This document shows, piece by piece, positions 17,881 to 26,065 of a stretch of DNA of 64,000 nt. The DNA lies in the NCBI GenBank assembly GCA_039182735.1, contig JBCDCB010000010.1, positions 4,930-68,929 of the forward strand, in the 5' to 3' direction. The position numbers and the translations under genes were made by a program. The notes under the pieces were generated by a model. That model did no database searches, had not been told where the DNA came from, and worked only from the letters and a program-made list of their open reading frames with translations. Every line of letters starts with the position of its first letter. Position 1 is the first letter of the stretch. Origin of the DNA: JBCDCB01 sp039182735. GTDB taxonomy: Bacteria > Planctomycetota > Phycisphaerae > Phycisphaerales > UBA1924.

Positions 17881-18663
17881 ATGAGCGAGCCCGCCCCGAC
17901 GCCGCTGCGACCGATCTTCGGCTTCTCGCGCCTCGGATACGCGCTGCTCGCGATCGCGATCGTGCTCGCCGGCGTGTTCGCGTGGGTGCGCGTCTACGAC
18001 ATCGATGTGAGCATGCTTTACTTGCGCCCGATCGCGGAGCGAGCAGGCTTCGATGTGCTCGATGACGTCTTGGGTTCTGTCATCTTGCCGCTCTCGAGTG
18101 CTCCCCCCGCGTTGTTCATTGACGGTCGCGATGGTGTGCTCGGCGGTGGCATTGGTTTCAGCATGAATCACGTGATCGTGATCCTCATCGCGTGGCACAT
18201 CAGCGCTCGCCCGTGGAAACCGCGCCTTGCAGCGCTGCTCGCCGTCTGGGGTCTCGTTTCACCGTTGGGGCTCTGGGCAGTCAACGAAGAGGGGTACTTC
18301 GCGGTTCGCGAAGCCTTCGGTTCCGGCTCGATCCAACTGCTCGCGTTTCAGTTTGCGATGCCGTTCTTGGTTTTGCTTCTGCTGTGCCTCGTCGTTCGCG
18401 AAGTCACCCAGTCACGCTTCGTCCGTCAGCAGGCGTACTTTTATGCGGTGGTGGGGTTCGCGCTCACTGCCTCGTTTTCGTGGCAGATCTGGCAATGGAG
18501 CGCAAGCCGAGGGGGCCCCTGGACCGACCAGTTCACCGACTTCTTTGGGATCATTTCTCGTTGGACGTGGATCGCCCAGTGGTGGATGCCCGCCTTTGCG
18601 ATCACGGCGCTGGCATGCGGGATCGCCGATCGCTGGCGCAGCCGCCGACACGCACTCGCCTGA
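17881..18663 (+). CDS. Polytopic membrane protein, unrecognised
   Basis: The protein has 260 residues with about seven hydrophobic segments (near 15-35, 60-80, 94-108, 116-134, 151-172, 185-205 and 231-250). A Trp-rich loop (WQIWQWSASRGGPW) lies between the last two. No transporter, enzyme or two-component motif is apparent. The start at ATG 17881 is supported by a TATACT box exactly 6 nt upstream, as for other likely leaderless genes here. It lies 19 nt after the PEP-CTERM-like gene but probably has its own promoter. Confidence 0.7.
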   Translation: MSEPAPTPLRPIFGFSRLGYALLAIAIVLAGVFAWVRVYDIDVSMLYLRPIAERAGFDVLDDVLGSVILPLSSAPPALFIDGRDGVLGGGIGFSMNHVIVILIAWHISARPWKPRLAALLAVWGLVSPLGLWAVNEEGYFAVREAFGSGSIQLLAFQFAMPFLVLLLLCLVVREVTQSRFVRQQAYFYAVVGFALTASFSWQIWQWSASRGGPWTDQFTDFFGIISRWTWIAQWWMPAFAITALACGIADRWRSRRHALA

Positions 18664-18836
18664 CCGTCCCCACGCGGCCCGACGCGTCCGAACGGTCTTG
18701 ATCGCCCGTTTTTTCTGGACCTTCGCGTTCCCGTGCGCATGTTGAACATGGCGAGACGCCTCGATCCGCTTGGGAGGGCGGCGTGCGTCTCGCTCGGGAA
18801 CCGACGCGCCCGCGCGTCGCAAGGGAGGAAACCGTC

Positions 18837-19682
18837 ATGCCCACGCCCCGTGGACTCTTCATCGCGTGCGCGATCGGTGCGCTGACGAGCGCGACCGTCG
18901 CCGGCACGATGCAGCCGCGCGTCGCCATCGTTGCCGCATCGACCATCACCGCCGATGCGCAGAACGACCCGCGCTTCACCGATCCGCGCGACAAGATCAT
19001 GAGCACCGGGCTCTTCTCCGGCGTGGACATCATCAGCGTGTCGAACGCCGGTGATTCCGTCGGCACGCCCAGCCTCGGCGACCTGCAGCAGTACGACGCC
19101 GTCATCACGTGGAGCAACTTCTCGTATGACGATCCCGTCGCGATGGGCAACGTCCTCGCCGACTACGTCGATGCGGGCGGCGGTGTCGTCGTCGGGCTCT
19201 TCGCCAACACCTCGCCCAACAGCGGGCGATTCCTCGAAGGGCGCTGGAACGATCCGGGCAGCGAGTACCTCGCCATCCCGCAGAACGGCGGCTTCACCGT
19301 CGGCACCACCGCCACGCTCGTCGATATCCCGAGCCACCCGATCTTCGACGGCGTCAACTCCTTCATCAACGACGTCGGCATCGGGATGAACGGTCCCTTC
19401 GGCGCGTGGCGCCCAACCAACACCAATCTCACGCCGGGCTCCACGCTCATCGCGCAATACGACGACGGCAAAACGCTCGCCGCCCTCGCGCCCAACCCCA
19501 AGGTCGTCGAACTGGGCTTCCACCCCGTCTCCGATGTCGTCAACGACGGCTACTGGAACTCCGGCTCCGACGGCGCGCTCATCATGGGCAACGCGCTGCT
19601 CTTCGCCGCGAACATCCCGGCGCCCGGCGCGATCGTGCTCTTCGCCGGCGCAGGCCTGACCACCGCGCGTCGCAGGCGCTGA
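18837..19682 (+). CDS. Secreted protein with PEP-CTERM-like tail, ThuA-like or glutamine-amidotransferase-like fold possible
   Basis: The protein has 281 residues from ATG 18837, which follows GGGAGGAA. Residues 1-23 are a signal peptide. The body (PRVAIVAASTITADAQ, then LQQYDAVITWSNFSYDDPVA, then LADYVDAGGGVVVGLF) has the alternating strand-helix pattern of ThuA-like or class I glutamine-amidotransferase-like domains, where a threatened glycine-rich turn follows strand 4. I see no catalytic Cys. The tail NIPAPGAIVLFAGAGLTTAR plus Arg residues is a PEP-CTERM-like sorting signal like that of the gene at 16569. A terminator hairpin follows. The fold suggestion is tentative. Confidence 0.7.
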   Translation: MPTPRGLFIACAIGALTSATVAGTMQPRVAIVAASTITADAQNDPRFTDPRDKIMSTGLFSGVDIISVSNAGDSVGTPSLGDLQQYDAVITWSNFSYDDPVAMGNVLADYVDAGGGVVVGLFANTSPNSGRFLEGRWNDPGSEYLAIPQNGGFTVGTTATLVDIPSHPIFDGVNSFINDVGIGMNGPFGAWRPTNTNLTPGSTLIAQYDDGKTLAALAPNPKVVELGFHPVSDVVNDGYWNSGSDGALIMGNALLFAANIPAPGAIVLFAGAGLTTARRRR

Positions 19683-19712
19683 TCCGATCGATTCATGCTC
19701 GTGTTCTCAACG

Positions 19713-19742
19713 AAGCCCGCGTCCGGAACGACGCGGGCTTCT
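19713..19742 (+). terminator. Hairpin terminator after the secreted protein gene
   Basis: A perfect 10-bp stem (19713-19722 with 19731-19740) has an 8-nt loop. The stem itself ends in TT, and only CTGCG follows, so termination may be partial. Confidence 0.7.
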
Positions 19743-19755
19743 GCGTGCGCTCGCG

Positions 19756-19761
19756 TAGCAT
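19756..19761 (+). promoter_or_regulatory. -10-like box of a predicted leaderless start
   Basis: TAGCAT ends 6 nt before the ATG at 19768. Confidence 0.5.
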
Positions 19762-19767
19762 GCGCAC

Positions 19768-20280
19768 ATGAGCCAGTCCATCAACACCAAAGCCGTCACC
19801 GATCGACGCGATCTCACGTTCAACAGCCTCGCATGCGTCAGCGAGGATCTCGACAGGATCCAGGCCGCGCACGATGCCCACACCCTGCGCACCGTCGGCA
19901 ACTGGACACCGGGTCAGAATCTCTGGCACTGTGCTGAGGTGATCCGAGCGGCGATCGACGGCTTCCCGCCCGGCGCGAAACCGCCCTATCTCGTGCGCAA
20001 GGTCGTGCAGTTCTTGTTCAAGAAGAAGGCGATCCGGGGAGCGCCGCCGCCACCCGGGATCAGGATGCCCAAGGCGCTCGCGTCCTTCTTGCCGCCCGAG
20101 GACGTGCCGTTCGACGAGGGCATGTCCATGATCCGCGAGCAGATCGCGCGCGTCCGCGACGGAGGAGAACGTTTCACGGAGCCGTCACCACTCTTCGGCG
20201 AATTCACACACGAAGAGTGGGATCGCTTGCAGTCCGCACACTGTTCGATGCACTTCTCGTTCATCAAGCTCGACGGCTGA
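19768..20280 (+). CDS. DUF1569 family protein (DinB-like fold)
   Basis: This 170-residue protein matches the pattern I know for DUF1569: WTPGQNLWHCAEVIRAAIDG near 46-65, then PPPGIRMPKALASF, and a C-terminal HEEWDRLQSAHCSMHFSFI with HxxxHF-type metal residues. The family is related to DinB four-helix bundles and often carries an N-terminal secretion signal; none is seen here, so it is probably cytoplasmic. Its role is not established; metal-dependent thiol transfer has been suggested for relatives of this fold. It is likely expressed from its own leaderless transcript. Confidence 0.75.
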   Translation: MSQSINTKAVTDRRDLTFNSLACVSEDLDRIQAAHDAHTLRTVGNWTPGQNLWHCAEVIRAAIDGFPPGAKPPYLVRKVVQFLFKKKAIRGAPPPPGIRMPKALASFLPPEDVPFDEGMSMIREQIARVRDGGERFTEPSPLFGEFTHEEWDRLQSAHCSMHFSFIKLDG

Positions 20281-20283
20281 CGC

Positions 20284-21033
20284 CTAACGCACGCTTCGCA
20301 GCGCGCGCCGGCAGATGCGATCCGTGCATTCCGAGTTGCTTTCTCTCGACCATCTCGCGCACACCTCCCGGACCCAGTCGGGCTGGCTCTTCGAGGCGTC
20401 GTTGAGCCAGTTCGCGACCGAATCCTGCACGTACCGGGCGGCGTCGGCACGGCACGGTTCGAGCAGCGCGATCGCCACCGATGGATCCTCCTTCAGCGCC
20501 TCGATGTGCGCCGACCAGACACCGCGCGGGCGCGTCGCCTCGATCGCGAAACGGCGCACCGACGACGAACGGTGTGTCACCCACGGCTCGAGCAAATCGA
20601 TCGCGCCGATCGGATCCGCCACAATGTGTGCGCGGATCCCGAGCCACGCCCACTCGCGTACGCCGAAGTGGTGGTCGTCGGCGAGCGGACGCACACGCGT
20701 GAGCCGTGTCTTCAACGAAAGCCGCGGCGTGCGCCCGAGCACGTACGCAGCCCATCCACGCACCGTGTCCGACCCGTGCGCTCGGCAGCGCGCGAAGGCT
20801 TCACCCGGACCGAGCGATTCGATCAACACCTCGGCGGCGTCTGCCATGCGCTTCGTAAAGGCGATCTCGGGCGCAACGCGCGCGTGCTGAACGCGATCAA
20901 CCTCCGGGAACGCCGTGCCCATCAGAGAGCGGAAGTCCACCGCGAGCCCTTCCGCGAGATTGGCGCTCTCACGCGTGCCGGCGTTCAAGCCACGCACGAC
21001 CGCAGACGGGACTTCGGACGGACGCTTTGCCAT
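20284..21033 (-). CDS. DNA alkylation repair protein, AlkC/AlkD-like HEAT-repeat fold
   Basis: The 249-residue protein is all helical, built of HEAT-like repeats. The stretches HFGVREWAWLGIR and SVRRFAIEATRPRGVWSAHI match the AlkC/AlkD signature VRRxAxExxRPR. YVQDSVANWLNDASKSQPDW matches the SVxNxLNDxSKxxP motif. Such proteins excise alkylated bases, for instance 3-methyladenine. The N-terminal 30 residues (NAGTRESANLAEGLAVDFR) also fit this family, where they form the first repeat. It starts 3 nt after the pfp stop on the same strand, so the two share a transcript despite unrelated roles. Substrate range cannot be told from sequence. Confidence 0.8.
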   Translation of the reverse strand: MAKRPSEVPSAVVRGLNAGTRESANLAEGLAVDFRSLMGTAFPEVDRVQHARVAPEIAFTKRMADAAEVLIESLGPGEAFARCRAHGSDTVRGWAAYVLGRTPRLSLKTRLTRVRPLADDHHFGVREWAWLGIRAHIVADPIGAIDLLEPWVTHRSSSVRRFAIEATRPRGVWSAHIEALKEDPSVAIALLEPCRADAARYVQDSVANWLNDASKSQPDWVREVCARWSRESNSECTDRICRRALRSVR

Positions 21034-21036
21034 GGC

Positions 21037-22245
21037 TCAGCCGCCAAACCGCCCGATCGTCGGCAGCGGCCCCACCAGCGGCTTCAGCCACTCCACAAAC
21101 GCGTCGCTCACGTCGCTCGTGCCCTTGAGGAACTCCTTCGGCAGGTGGCGCGTCTTGCCGGCCACCGCGTCCAGCGGCACGCGCACGAAGCTCGCCTCGT
21201 ACGAACCGCTCGCCGCTCGCTGGATCGCGATCGACCCATCGTGATCGCCCGTCAGCGCGATCTCGCCCGCCTTGCGACCGGCCATCCGCGCCTCGGCCTG
21301 ATCCACCGGGCTCGCGTCGGGATAGCAGCGCTGCGGATATCCGAGCGTGTCGGCGCGCACGCGCGGCGGCTTCCCGCCCACAGGCTTGAGCTTCTGCTTC
21401 AGCAAGTCCGACAGCTGATCGCCCAGCGCGCCCGAGCCCGACAACTGCACGTTGCCGTGGTCATCGACCTCGCCCTTGATGAGCTGCGCGCCGATCGACT
21501 CGCCCGACTCGCCCGCGATGCCCTCGCTCACCGCGATCTGGCAGCGCCCGTGCTTGTCGAACACGTCCTGCACCTCGCCGACGAAGCGATCGATGTCGAA
21601 GGCGACCTCGGGCACATAGATCAGATGCGGACCATCGGCGTGATCGCGATCGCGCATCAGCGCCGCCGCCGCCGTCAGGAACCCCGCGTGGCGGCCCATC
21701 ACCACGTTGATCTTGATGCCCGGGAGCGCGCGGTTGTCGAGCTGGTCGCCCATGAACATGAGCCCGGTGTACCGAGCGGCGCTCGCGTACCCCGGCGTGT
21801 GGTCGTTCTCCATCAGGTCGTTGTCGATCGTCTTGGGCACGTGGAAGCAGCGCAGCTCGTACCCCTGCTCGTTCGACAGATCGTTCACGATCCGGCACGT
21901 GTCGCTCGAATCATTGCCGCCCGTGTAGAAGAAGTAGCGCACGTCGTGCTTCTTGCACGCCTCGAAGATCTTCTCGCAGTACGCCGCGTCCGGCTTGTCG
22001 CGCGTCGAACCCAGCCCGGCACTCGGCGTGAGGGCGACGGCATCGAGCGTCGCCTGATCGACGCCGGTCAGGTCGAGGATGTCGTCTTCGATGAGCCCGC
22101 GCACGCCGTGACGCATCCCGAGGATTTTCGGGATCTCCGCCGTTCCGCGCAGCGCCTCGACGACGCCGACGACGGACTGATTGATGACAGCGGTGGGCCC
22201 GCCCGACTGACCGATGATGGCATTACCGCGAACGCGTTCTGACAT
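21037..22245 (-). CDS. pfp: 6-phosphofructokinase, probably diphosphate-dependent
   Basis: This 402-residue enzyme phosphorylates fructose-6-phosphate. The N-terminal GQSGGPTAVINQS and the segment GGNDSSDT (109-116) are phosphofructokinase signatures. Asp rather than Gly at position 112 of GGND is typical of the PPi-dependent type, where it blocks the ATP site. PKTIDND (137-143) carries the catalytic Asp residues, and the Lys before TIDND further supports PPi use. MGRHAGFLTAAAAL binds the sugar phosphate. I chose ATG 22245, which has GGAGAG upstream and starts the conserved N-terminus. The reaction is reversible, serving glycolysis and gluconeogenesis. The repair gene follows after 3 nt. Confidence 0.9.
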   Translation of the reverse strand: MSERVRGNAIIGQSGGPTAVINQSVVGVVEALRGTAEIPKILGMRHGVRGLIEDDILDLTGVDQATLDAVALTPSAGLGSTRDKPDAAYCEKIFEACKKHDVRYFFYTGGNDSSDTCRIVNDLSNEQGYELRCFHVPKTIDNDLMENDHTPGYASAARYTGLMFMGDQLDNRALPGIKINVVMGRHAGFLTAAAALMRDRDHADGPHLIYVPEVAFDIDRFVGEVQDVFDKHGRCQIAVSEGIAGESGESIGAQLIKGEVDDHGNVQLSGSGALGDQLSDLLKQKLKPVGGKPPRVRADTLGYPQRCYPDASPVDQAEARMAGRKAGEIALTGDHDGSIAIQRAASGSYEASFVRVPLDAVAGKTRHLPKEFLKGTSDVSDAFVEWLKPLVGPLPTIGRFGG

Positions 22246-22334
22246 GGATCTCTCCGAAGACAAGAAGTTGGCACCGGTTTGCACGGAATGCCGCGAGGAC
22301 ACCGAACGGTACCCCCGAATCGCCGAGCCCGTGG

Positions 22335-22340
22335 TAGCAT
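22335..22340 (+). promoter_or_regulatory. -10-like box of a predicted leaderless start
   Basis: TAGCAT ends 6 nt before the ATG at 22347; the same hexamer and spacing precede the DUF1569 gene. Confidence 0.5.
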
Positions 22341-22346
22341 CTGCCC

Positions 22347-23021
22347 ATGACACGGCGCGACGCTGCCATCTTCGTGGTGCTCACGCTCACGGGTCTCGGC
22401 GGCTGCAAGAGTTCGCCGAACACACCGGCGAGTGCCGTCGTCGCCCAGCCCCTCGCGGCGACCTTCGATCTGGAACTCGACAACTATCCGACAGCCTTCG
22501 AGGCAACGAAGGACGTCCTGCGCGAAGCGGGCTTCACGCTCGACCGCATCGACGCTGAGCGCGGCGTCATCACCACGCGTCCGCGTTCCTCTGCCGGCAT
22601 CTTCACCCCCTGGCTCGACTTCTCCGACTCGCTGGGGGGAGATGTCGAGAACGCCCTCCACGCCGAGTGGCGCCGGGTGCGTGTCAGCGTGCTCGATCAA
22701 CACACCGGCGAACCGATCGGGGCGAACGGATCCCTTGACGCATTGTCTATGCAGATCGAGGTGCTCCGCGAGCGCGTGCAACGCCCGCATCGACGGACCG
22801 ACCCGCGCCTGATCCGGCGATCGAGCTTCGCGCGCGAGTCGGCGCTCGTGCAGCGCGAGATGCAGCCCGGGTACGTCGTCCCGCTCGATCGCGACGTCGA
22901 ACTCGCCCGGCGCCTGCTCACCGAAGTCGAACGCCGAATGAGCGAGTCGCCGCGGCGCGCGCACGAAGGTGTGTCATCCGAGCGCAGCGGCGCAGAATCG
23001 GGCACCCCTCGCCCCGCCTGA
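22347..23021 (+). CDS. Lipoprotein of unknown function
   Basis: The 224-residue protein has a lipoprotein signal: TRRD, then a hydrophobic stretch and the lipobox LGGC, with Cys20 as the likely lipidated residue. The mature part starts with an STE-free linker and a domain (FDLELDNYPTAFEATKDVLR, then GFTLDRIDAERGVITTRPR) that resembles the small alpha-beta domains of lipoproteins which remodel the envelope. The C-terminal part is Arg/Glu-rich and helical. No close family is recognised. It diverges from pfp with about 100 nt between the starts. Confidence 0.7.
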   Translation: MTRRDAAIFVVLTLTGLGGCKSSPNTPASAVVAQPLAATFDLELDNYPTAFEATKDVLREAGFTLDRIDAERGVITTRPRSSAGIFTPWLDFSDSLGGDVENALHAEWRRVRVSVLDQHTGEPIGANGSLDALSMQIEVLRERVQRPHRRTDPRLIRRSSFARESALVQREMQPGYVVPLDRDVELARRLLTEVERRMSESPRRAHEGVSSERSGAESGTPRPA

Positions 23022-23078
23022 GCCAAGCCGAACCCGGAGGTCCGCGCCCATGAACCGGAGCGTGGGGCCGTGCCTGTT

Positions 23079-23096
23079 GTTCTCGAATATCAGAAC
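23079..23096. promoter_or_regulatory. Possible operator: GTTCT-n8-AGAAC inverted repeat
   Basis: This short AT-richer palindrome lies about 150 nt before the LuxR gene and upstream of a possible -10 box TAGAGT (23140-23145). It could bind a regulator, but a 5-bp arm is weak evidence. Confidence 0.25.
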
Positions 23097-23243
23097 TTCA
23101 CTCGAAATGTGTCCAGCGAACCGAGAGCGCCGACCGAGATAGAGTGCAAGCGCACGATCACCACGAACAAGTGGTCGAACGCATCCCGATCCGGCGTGTG
23201 TGAGCCGCGCAACCGAGCCGTCTTTCCAGGACTGAAAGGCAAC

Positions 23244-24134
23244 ATGATGAACGCTTCACCGTTGTTGGGCGTCGAGCACGTATCGCTCGCCGCGAGAATC
23301 GCGACCCGAATCTGCAACCTTCCCGCCGTGGCCACGCAGGACTGGTGCGAACGCGCCGCCGGCGCCTTGGCGTTGACGCGCGGATCGGTGATCGCCGCCG
23401 TATCGCTCGGCGTGCTGGGCCCGCGCGGGCGGGTGCTCAAGCTCGAAGCCACCGGCGCCGCGGGCACCGACCCCGCCGGTCGTGCCATCGACCCCGACGC
23501 GATCCACCCCGAGCACGAGAACACGCTCGACTGGTGGCTCACCGGCGATGAGCCGGAGCCCGTCCGAGGCGTCGCGCTGCTCCGCCAACTCCCCGCGCTC
23601 GCGACATGGCGCGCCGGACGTGTCGGCAACCGCTGGATCGCGCTCGGTGCGCTCGACCTGCTCGTCGGGTTCTGGCCCGCGGGCGGCCGCACCGGCGGGC
23701 GCGGCGTCATCGTCGAACTCGCCACCACCGCAAGCGAGCAGCCCTTCATCCGCGCCGACCTCGCCGTCGTGCAGGGCGTGATCCCGCTGCTGGCGCACCG
23801 CGCCGTCCTCGCCTTTGGGAACGAGCCCTCGAGCACCGCCAACCGCCTCACCCCGCGCGAGCAGCAGGTGCTCGACCAGCTGGCGCTCGGCAAGAGCGTG
23901 CGCGAAATCGCCGAAGAACTCGCCCGCAGCCCACACACGGTGCACGACCACGTCAAGTCCCTGCACCGCAAGCTCAACGCTTCGAGCCGGGGCGAACTCG
24001 TCGCCCGCGCCCTCGGGCACGTCGCTTCCACGTGGGACGGCGCGGACGGTCTCCCGGCACCGGTCCACACGTCGGAACGCGTCACCGACCATCTCCGCGC
24101 CCGACCCACGATCCGGAAGCTCGCCTCCGCGTGA
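23244..24134 (+). CDS. LuxR-type helix-turn-helix transcriptional regulator
   Basis: This 296-residue protein ends in a LuxR/FixJ DNA-binding domain at about 201-257 (LTPREQQVLDQLALGKSVRE then IAEELARSPHTVHDHVKSLH). The N-terminal 200 residues have no receiver motif (no phosphorylatable Asp with Lys) and no clear autoinducer domain. They may form a GAF/PAS-like sensor (VIVELATTASEQPF and an ATWRAGRVGNRW segment). I chose the first of two adjacent ATG codons at 23244, after AAAGG; the frame is open upstream, but that region is poorly protein-like. The 220-nt leader contains an inverted repeat and a possible TAGAGT -10 box. Targets unknown. Confidence 0.75.
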   Translation: MMNASPLLGVEHVSLAARIATRICNLPAVATQDWCERAAGALALTRGSVIAAVSLGVLGPRGRVLKLEATGAAGTDPAGRAIDPDAIHPEHENTLDWWLTGDEPEPVRGVALLRQLPALATWRAGRVGNRWIALGALDLLVGFWPAGGRTGGRGVIVELATTASEQPFIRADLAVVQGVIPLLAHRAVLAFGNEPSSTANRLTPREQQVLDQLALGKSVREIAEELARSPHTVHDHVKSLHRKLNASSRGELVARALGHVASTWDGADGLPAPVHTSERVTDHLRARPTIRKLASA

Positions 24135-24153
24135 CCGCGCCGGACTCGCGCGG

Positions 24154-24159
24154 TAGAAC
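24154..24159 (+). promoter_or_regulatory. -10-like box of a predicted leaderless start
   Basis: TAGAAC ends 6 nt before the ATG at 24166. The last base departs from the TAnnnT pattern. Confidence 0.4.
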
Positions 24160-24165
24160 GCGCGT

Positions 24166-24945
24166 ATGACGACCGATCCACAGACCGCCTCGCGTCTCGC
24201 CCGGCGTGCCGCCGACACCGCGCGCCTCATGGGCGTGGACTTCATCCCCGTCGCCGGCTCCGCGCCTCCGCCTCCGCCAACGCCGGCGCCCGCGCCCGCG
24301 CTCCCCGATGCGACGGACCCCGAAGATCGGCTTTCGCGAGCCGACCGCGCCGTGCGCCTCACCGACCTTCCTCCCGTCACCGACGTGGTCGCGGCGTTGG
24401 ACGAGCTGCGCGCGCGCTACGAACGCGAGAGCGTCGTCGCCCAGCGCATGGAGGGGTGGACGAACATCGTCTTCGGCGACGGCGACCCGCACGCCGACCT
24501 CGTCTTCGTTGGCGAGGCCCCCGGTGCCAACGAAGACGAGCAGGGGATCCCCTTCGTAGGGAGGGCCGGGCAGAAACTCAACGAGATGATCACCGCGATG
24601 GGCCTCTCGCGCGAAACGGTCTACATCTGCAACGTGCTCAAGGTCCGCCCGCCCGGGAACCGAACCCCGACCAGCGACGAGTCCGCCCTCGACGGCGTGT
24701 TTCTCGACGAGCAGCTCGCGATCCTCAATCCCAAGGTCATCGTGACGCTCGGCAAGCCCGCCGCCGCCTACATCCTCGGAACCTCCGACGCCATGGGGCG
24801 TCTACGCGGGAACTGGCACGACTATCGCGGCGTGCCCGTGATGCCCACCTTTCACCCCGCGTACCTGTTGCGCGCGTACACCAAGGAAAACCGCGAAAGA
24901 GTCTGGTCCGATCTCCAACAAGTCATGGAGAAGCTCGCCACGTGA
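24166..24945 (+). CDS. Family 4-type uracil-DNA glycosylase lacking the iron-sulfur cysteines
   Basis: Uracil-DNA glycosylase removes uracil from DNA in base excision repair. The 259-residue protein has motif GEAPGANEDEQG (116-127), GRAGQKLNEM, ICNVLKVRPPGNRTP and the uracil-site motif HPAYLLR (230-236), all typical of family 4. Family 4 enzymes bind a 4Fe-4S cluster with four cysteines, two near the N-terminus, one in LKCRPP and one about 15 residues later. Here all four are missing: LKV replaces LKC, and the only cysteine is Cys155. The N-terminal 60 residues include a Pro/Ala-rich linker. The enzyme must fold without the cluster or be inactive. A leaderless start is likely. Confidence 0.85.
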   Translation: MTTDPQTASRLARRAADTARLMGVDFIPVAGSAPPPPPTPAPAPALPDATDPEDRLSRADRAVRLTDLPPVTDVVAALDELRARYERESVVAQRMEGWTNIVFGDGDPHADLVFVGEAPGANEDEQGIPFVGRAGQKLNEMITAMGLSRETVYICNVLKVRPPGNRTPTSDESALDGVFLDEQLAILNPKVIVTLGKPAAAYILGTSDAMGRLRGNWHDYRGVPVMPTFHPAYLLRAYTKENRERVWSDLQQVMEKLAT

Positions 24946-25040
24946 CCACGCGACTTTCATTCGACACGCGTGCAACGGAGCAGATCGACCGTCGGTAGCA
25001 GGGGGGCGAACCATCGCCCGACAACCACGAACCCCACGAG

Positions 25041-25080
25041 GCCCGGTGCGTGTCGCGAGAGTGACCTGCCGGGCTTTTTT
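25041..25080 (+). terminator. Rho-independent terminator after the glycosylase gene
   Basis: GCCCGG (25041-25046) pairs with CCGGGC (25069-25074), with further weak pairing inside, and T6 follows at 25075-25080. Confidence 0.75.
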
Positions 25081-25101
25081 CTCGTCACCGCAGACGCGCG
25101 G

Positions 25102-25572
25102 TCAGGGCGTTCCCGCGTCCTCGGCTCCGGCGTCGGCCTCGTTGCCGAAGGTCAGCTGGGTGTCGTCGGGCAGCGGCTCCCACGACGTCAGGTAGTACGC
25201 CGCGGGCAGCTCGGTCTCGGGGTTGAAGAGCACCTCGAAAGTCATGTTGACCTTCTGCCCGACTTCCATCTCCGAGACGTCGGGCCACTTGGACCGGTCG
25301 GTCTCGTGGAAGGGAAAGGGCATGATCATCGCCGGCATCCCGAGCTCGCGCTTGGGCCCGACAAACTCCGGGATCGGCTCGTGGAACGCGCTGACCTGCG
25401 GGCGCTGCGCGTTCAGATCGGCCAGCGCCTCGACGCGTGCGCGCGTGGTGTAGCGATGCACTTCGAACTCGGGCGTCGCGGCCTGCTGTTCGGATGTGTC
25501 GGAGCCGCCGCACGCCGCCAGCTTCGTGACGCACGCCAAGACCACGAGCACCGCGAGCAGCCGGTTGATCAC
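25102..25572 (-). CDS. Lipoprotein with CusF-like metal-binding domain
   Basis: This 156-residue protein has a lipoprotein signal with lipobox LAAC (Cys21). The mature domain holds HEPIPEF and GMPAMIMPFPF, resembling the HExI...MxAMTMxF copper/silver site of CusF-like domains, where His and Met residues bind metal. The following VGQKVNMTFEV is the usual closing strand. It may bind periplasmic copper, or be an accessory for copper delivery to a respiratory enzyme. The start overlaps the preceding gene's stop by 4 bp (ATGA), so it is in an operon with a small basic protein. Confidence 0.65.
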   Translation of the reverse strand: MINRLLAVLVVLACVTKLAACGGSDTSEQQAATPEFEVHRYTTRARVEALADLNAQRPQVSAFHEPIPEFVGPKRELGMPAMIMPFPFHETDRSKWPDVSEMEVGQKVNMTFEVLFNPETELPAAYYLTSWEPLPDDTQLTFGNEADAGAEDAGTP

Positions 25573-25886
25573 GCCGACTCGACCTTGACGAAGGGCTCGA
25601 CGGCTCGGAAGTCGCCCGCGACCTGCGGGTAATACTTCATGGTCCAGGTCGCGCCCTCGACGGGCAGGGCATAACGGGCCGACTTCTGGCGCACGGCCCA
25701 GGGACGCTTGCCGCGCGAACGCACGATCAGCGTCTTCATCCGGTGCTCCTGCGCACCCTTGAGGCGACGCTTCACGTCATCGTCGTTGCGCATGAGGCGC
25801 GAGATGGTCTGCTTGAGATCCTCGCGCTTCGGCGCCTTGGTCACCGTGCACTTGATCATCTGTCCGGGCTTGATCGCGTCGAGCAT
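25569..25886 (-). CDS. Small basic protein, unrecognised
   Basis: The protein has 105 residues and is Lys/Arg-rich: IKPGQMIKCTVTKAPKRED near the start, then LIVRSRGKRPWAVRQKSAR. The regular spacing of basic and hydrophobic residues suggests a nucleic-acid or ribosome-binding protein, but I recognise no family. It is the first gene of a two-gene unit with the CusF-like lipoprotein (4-bp overlap). A TACTAT box on the minus strand (25958-25953) could be its -10. Confidence 0.6.
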   Translation of the reverse strand: MLDAIKPGQMIKCTVTKAPKREDLKQTISRLMRNDDDVKRRLKGAQEHRMKTLIVRSRGKRPWAVRQKSARYALPVEGATWTMKYYPQVAGDFRAVEPFVKVESA

Positions 25887-26003
25887 CGTGGAGCCTCGTG
25901 GCGCTGGCGGTCGTTGGGATTCGTGCCTCGCGGACCCTCGCGAGGGGCCCGGATAGTAGCCCGCAGACGCCGATCGGGCGACCCGTTTCCCGCCGGGCGT
26001 GGC

Positions 26004-26009
26004 TACACT
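26004..26009 (+). promoter_or_regulatory. -10-like box TACACT before the Memo-family gene
   Basis: TACACT lies 57 nt before the ATG at 26066, giving a leader of about 50 nt with the ribosome site GGAGCGA. The same hexamer is found before the genes at 29714 and 51252. Confidence 0.4.
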
Positions 26010-26065
26010 CGATCAGCGACGTGGGTCTGCGTCGAACAAGCCCTCTTGAGCCCCCGGAGCGAGCG

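Noticed and set aside
23070..23243. Upstream extension of the LuxR gene to an in-frame ATG at 23070
   Set aside because: The added residues are not protein-like for this family and would cover a possible promoter; the ATG pair at 23244 fits better.
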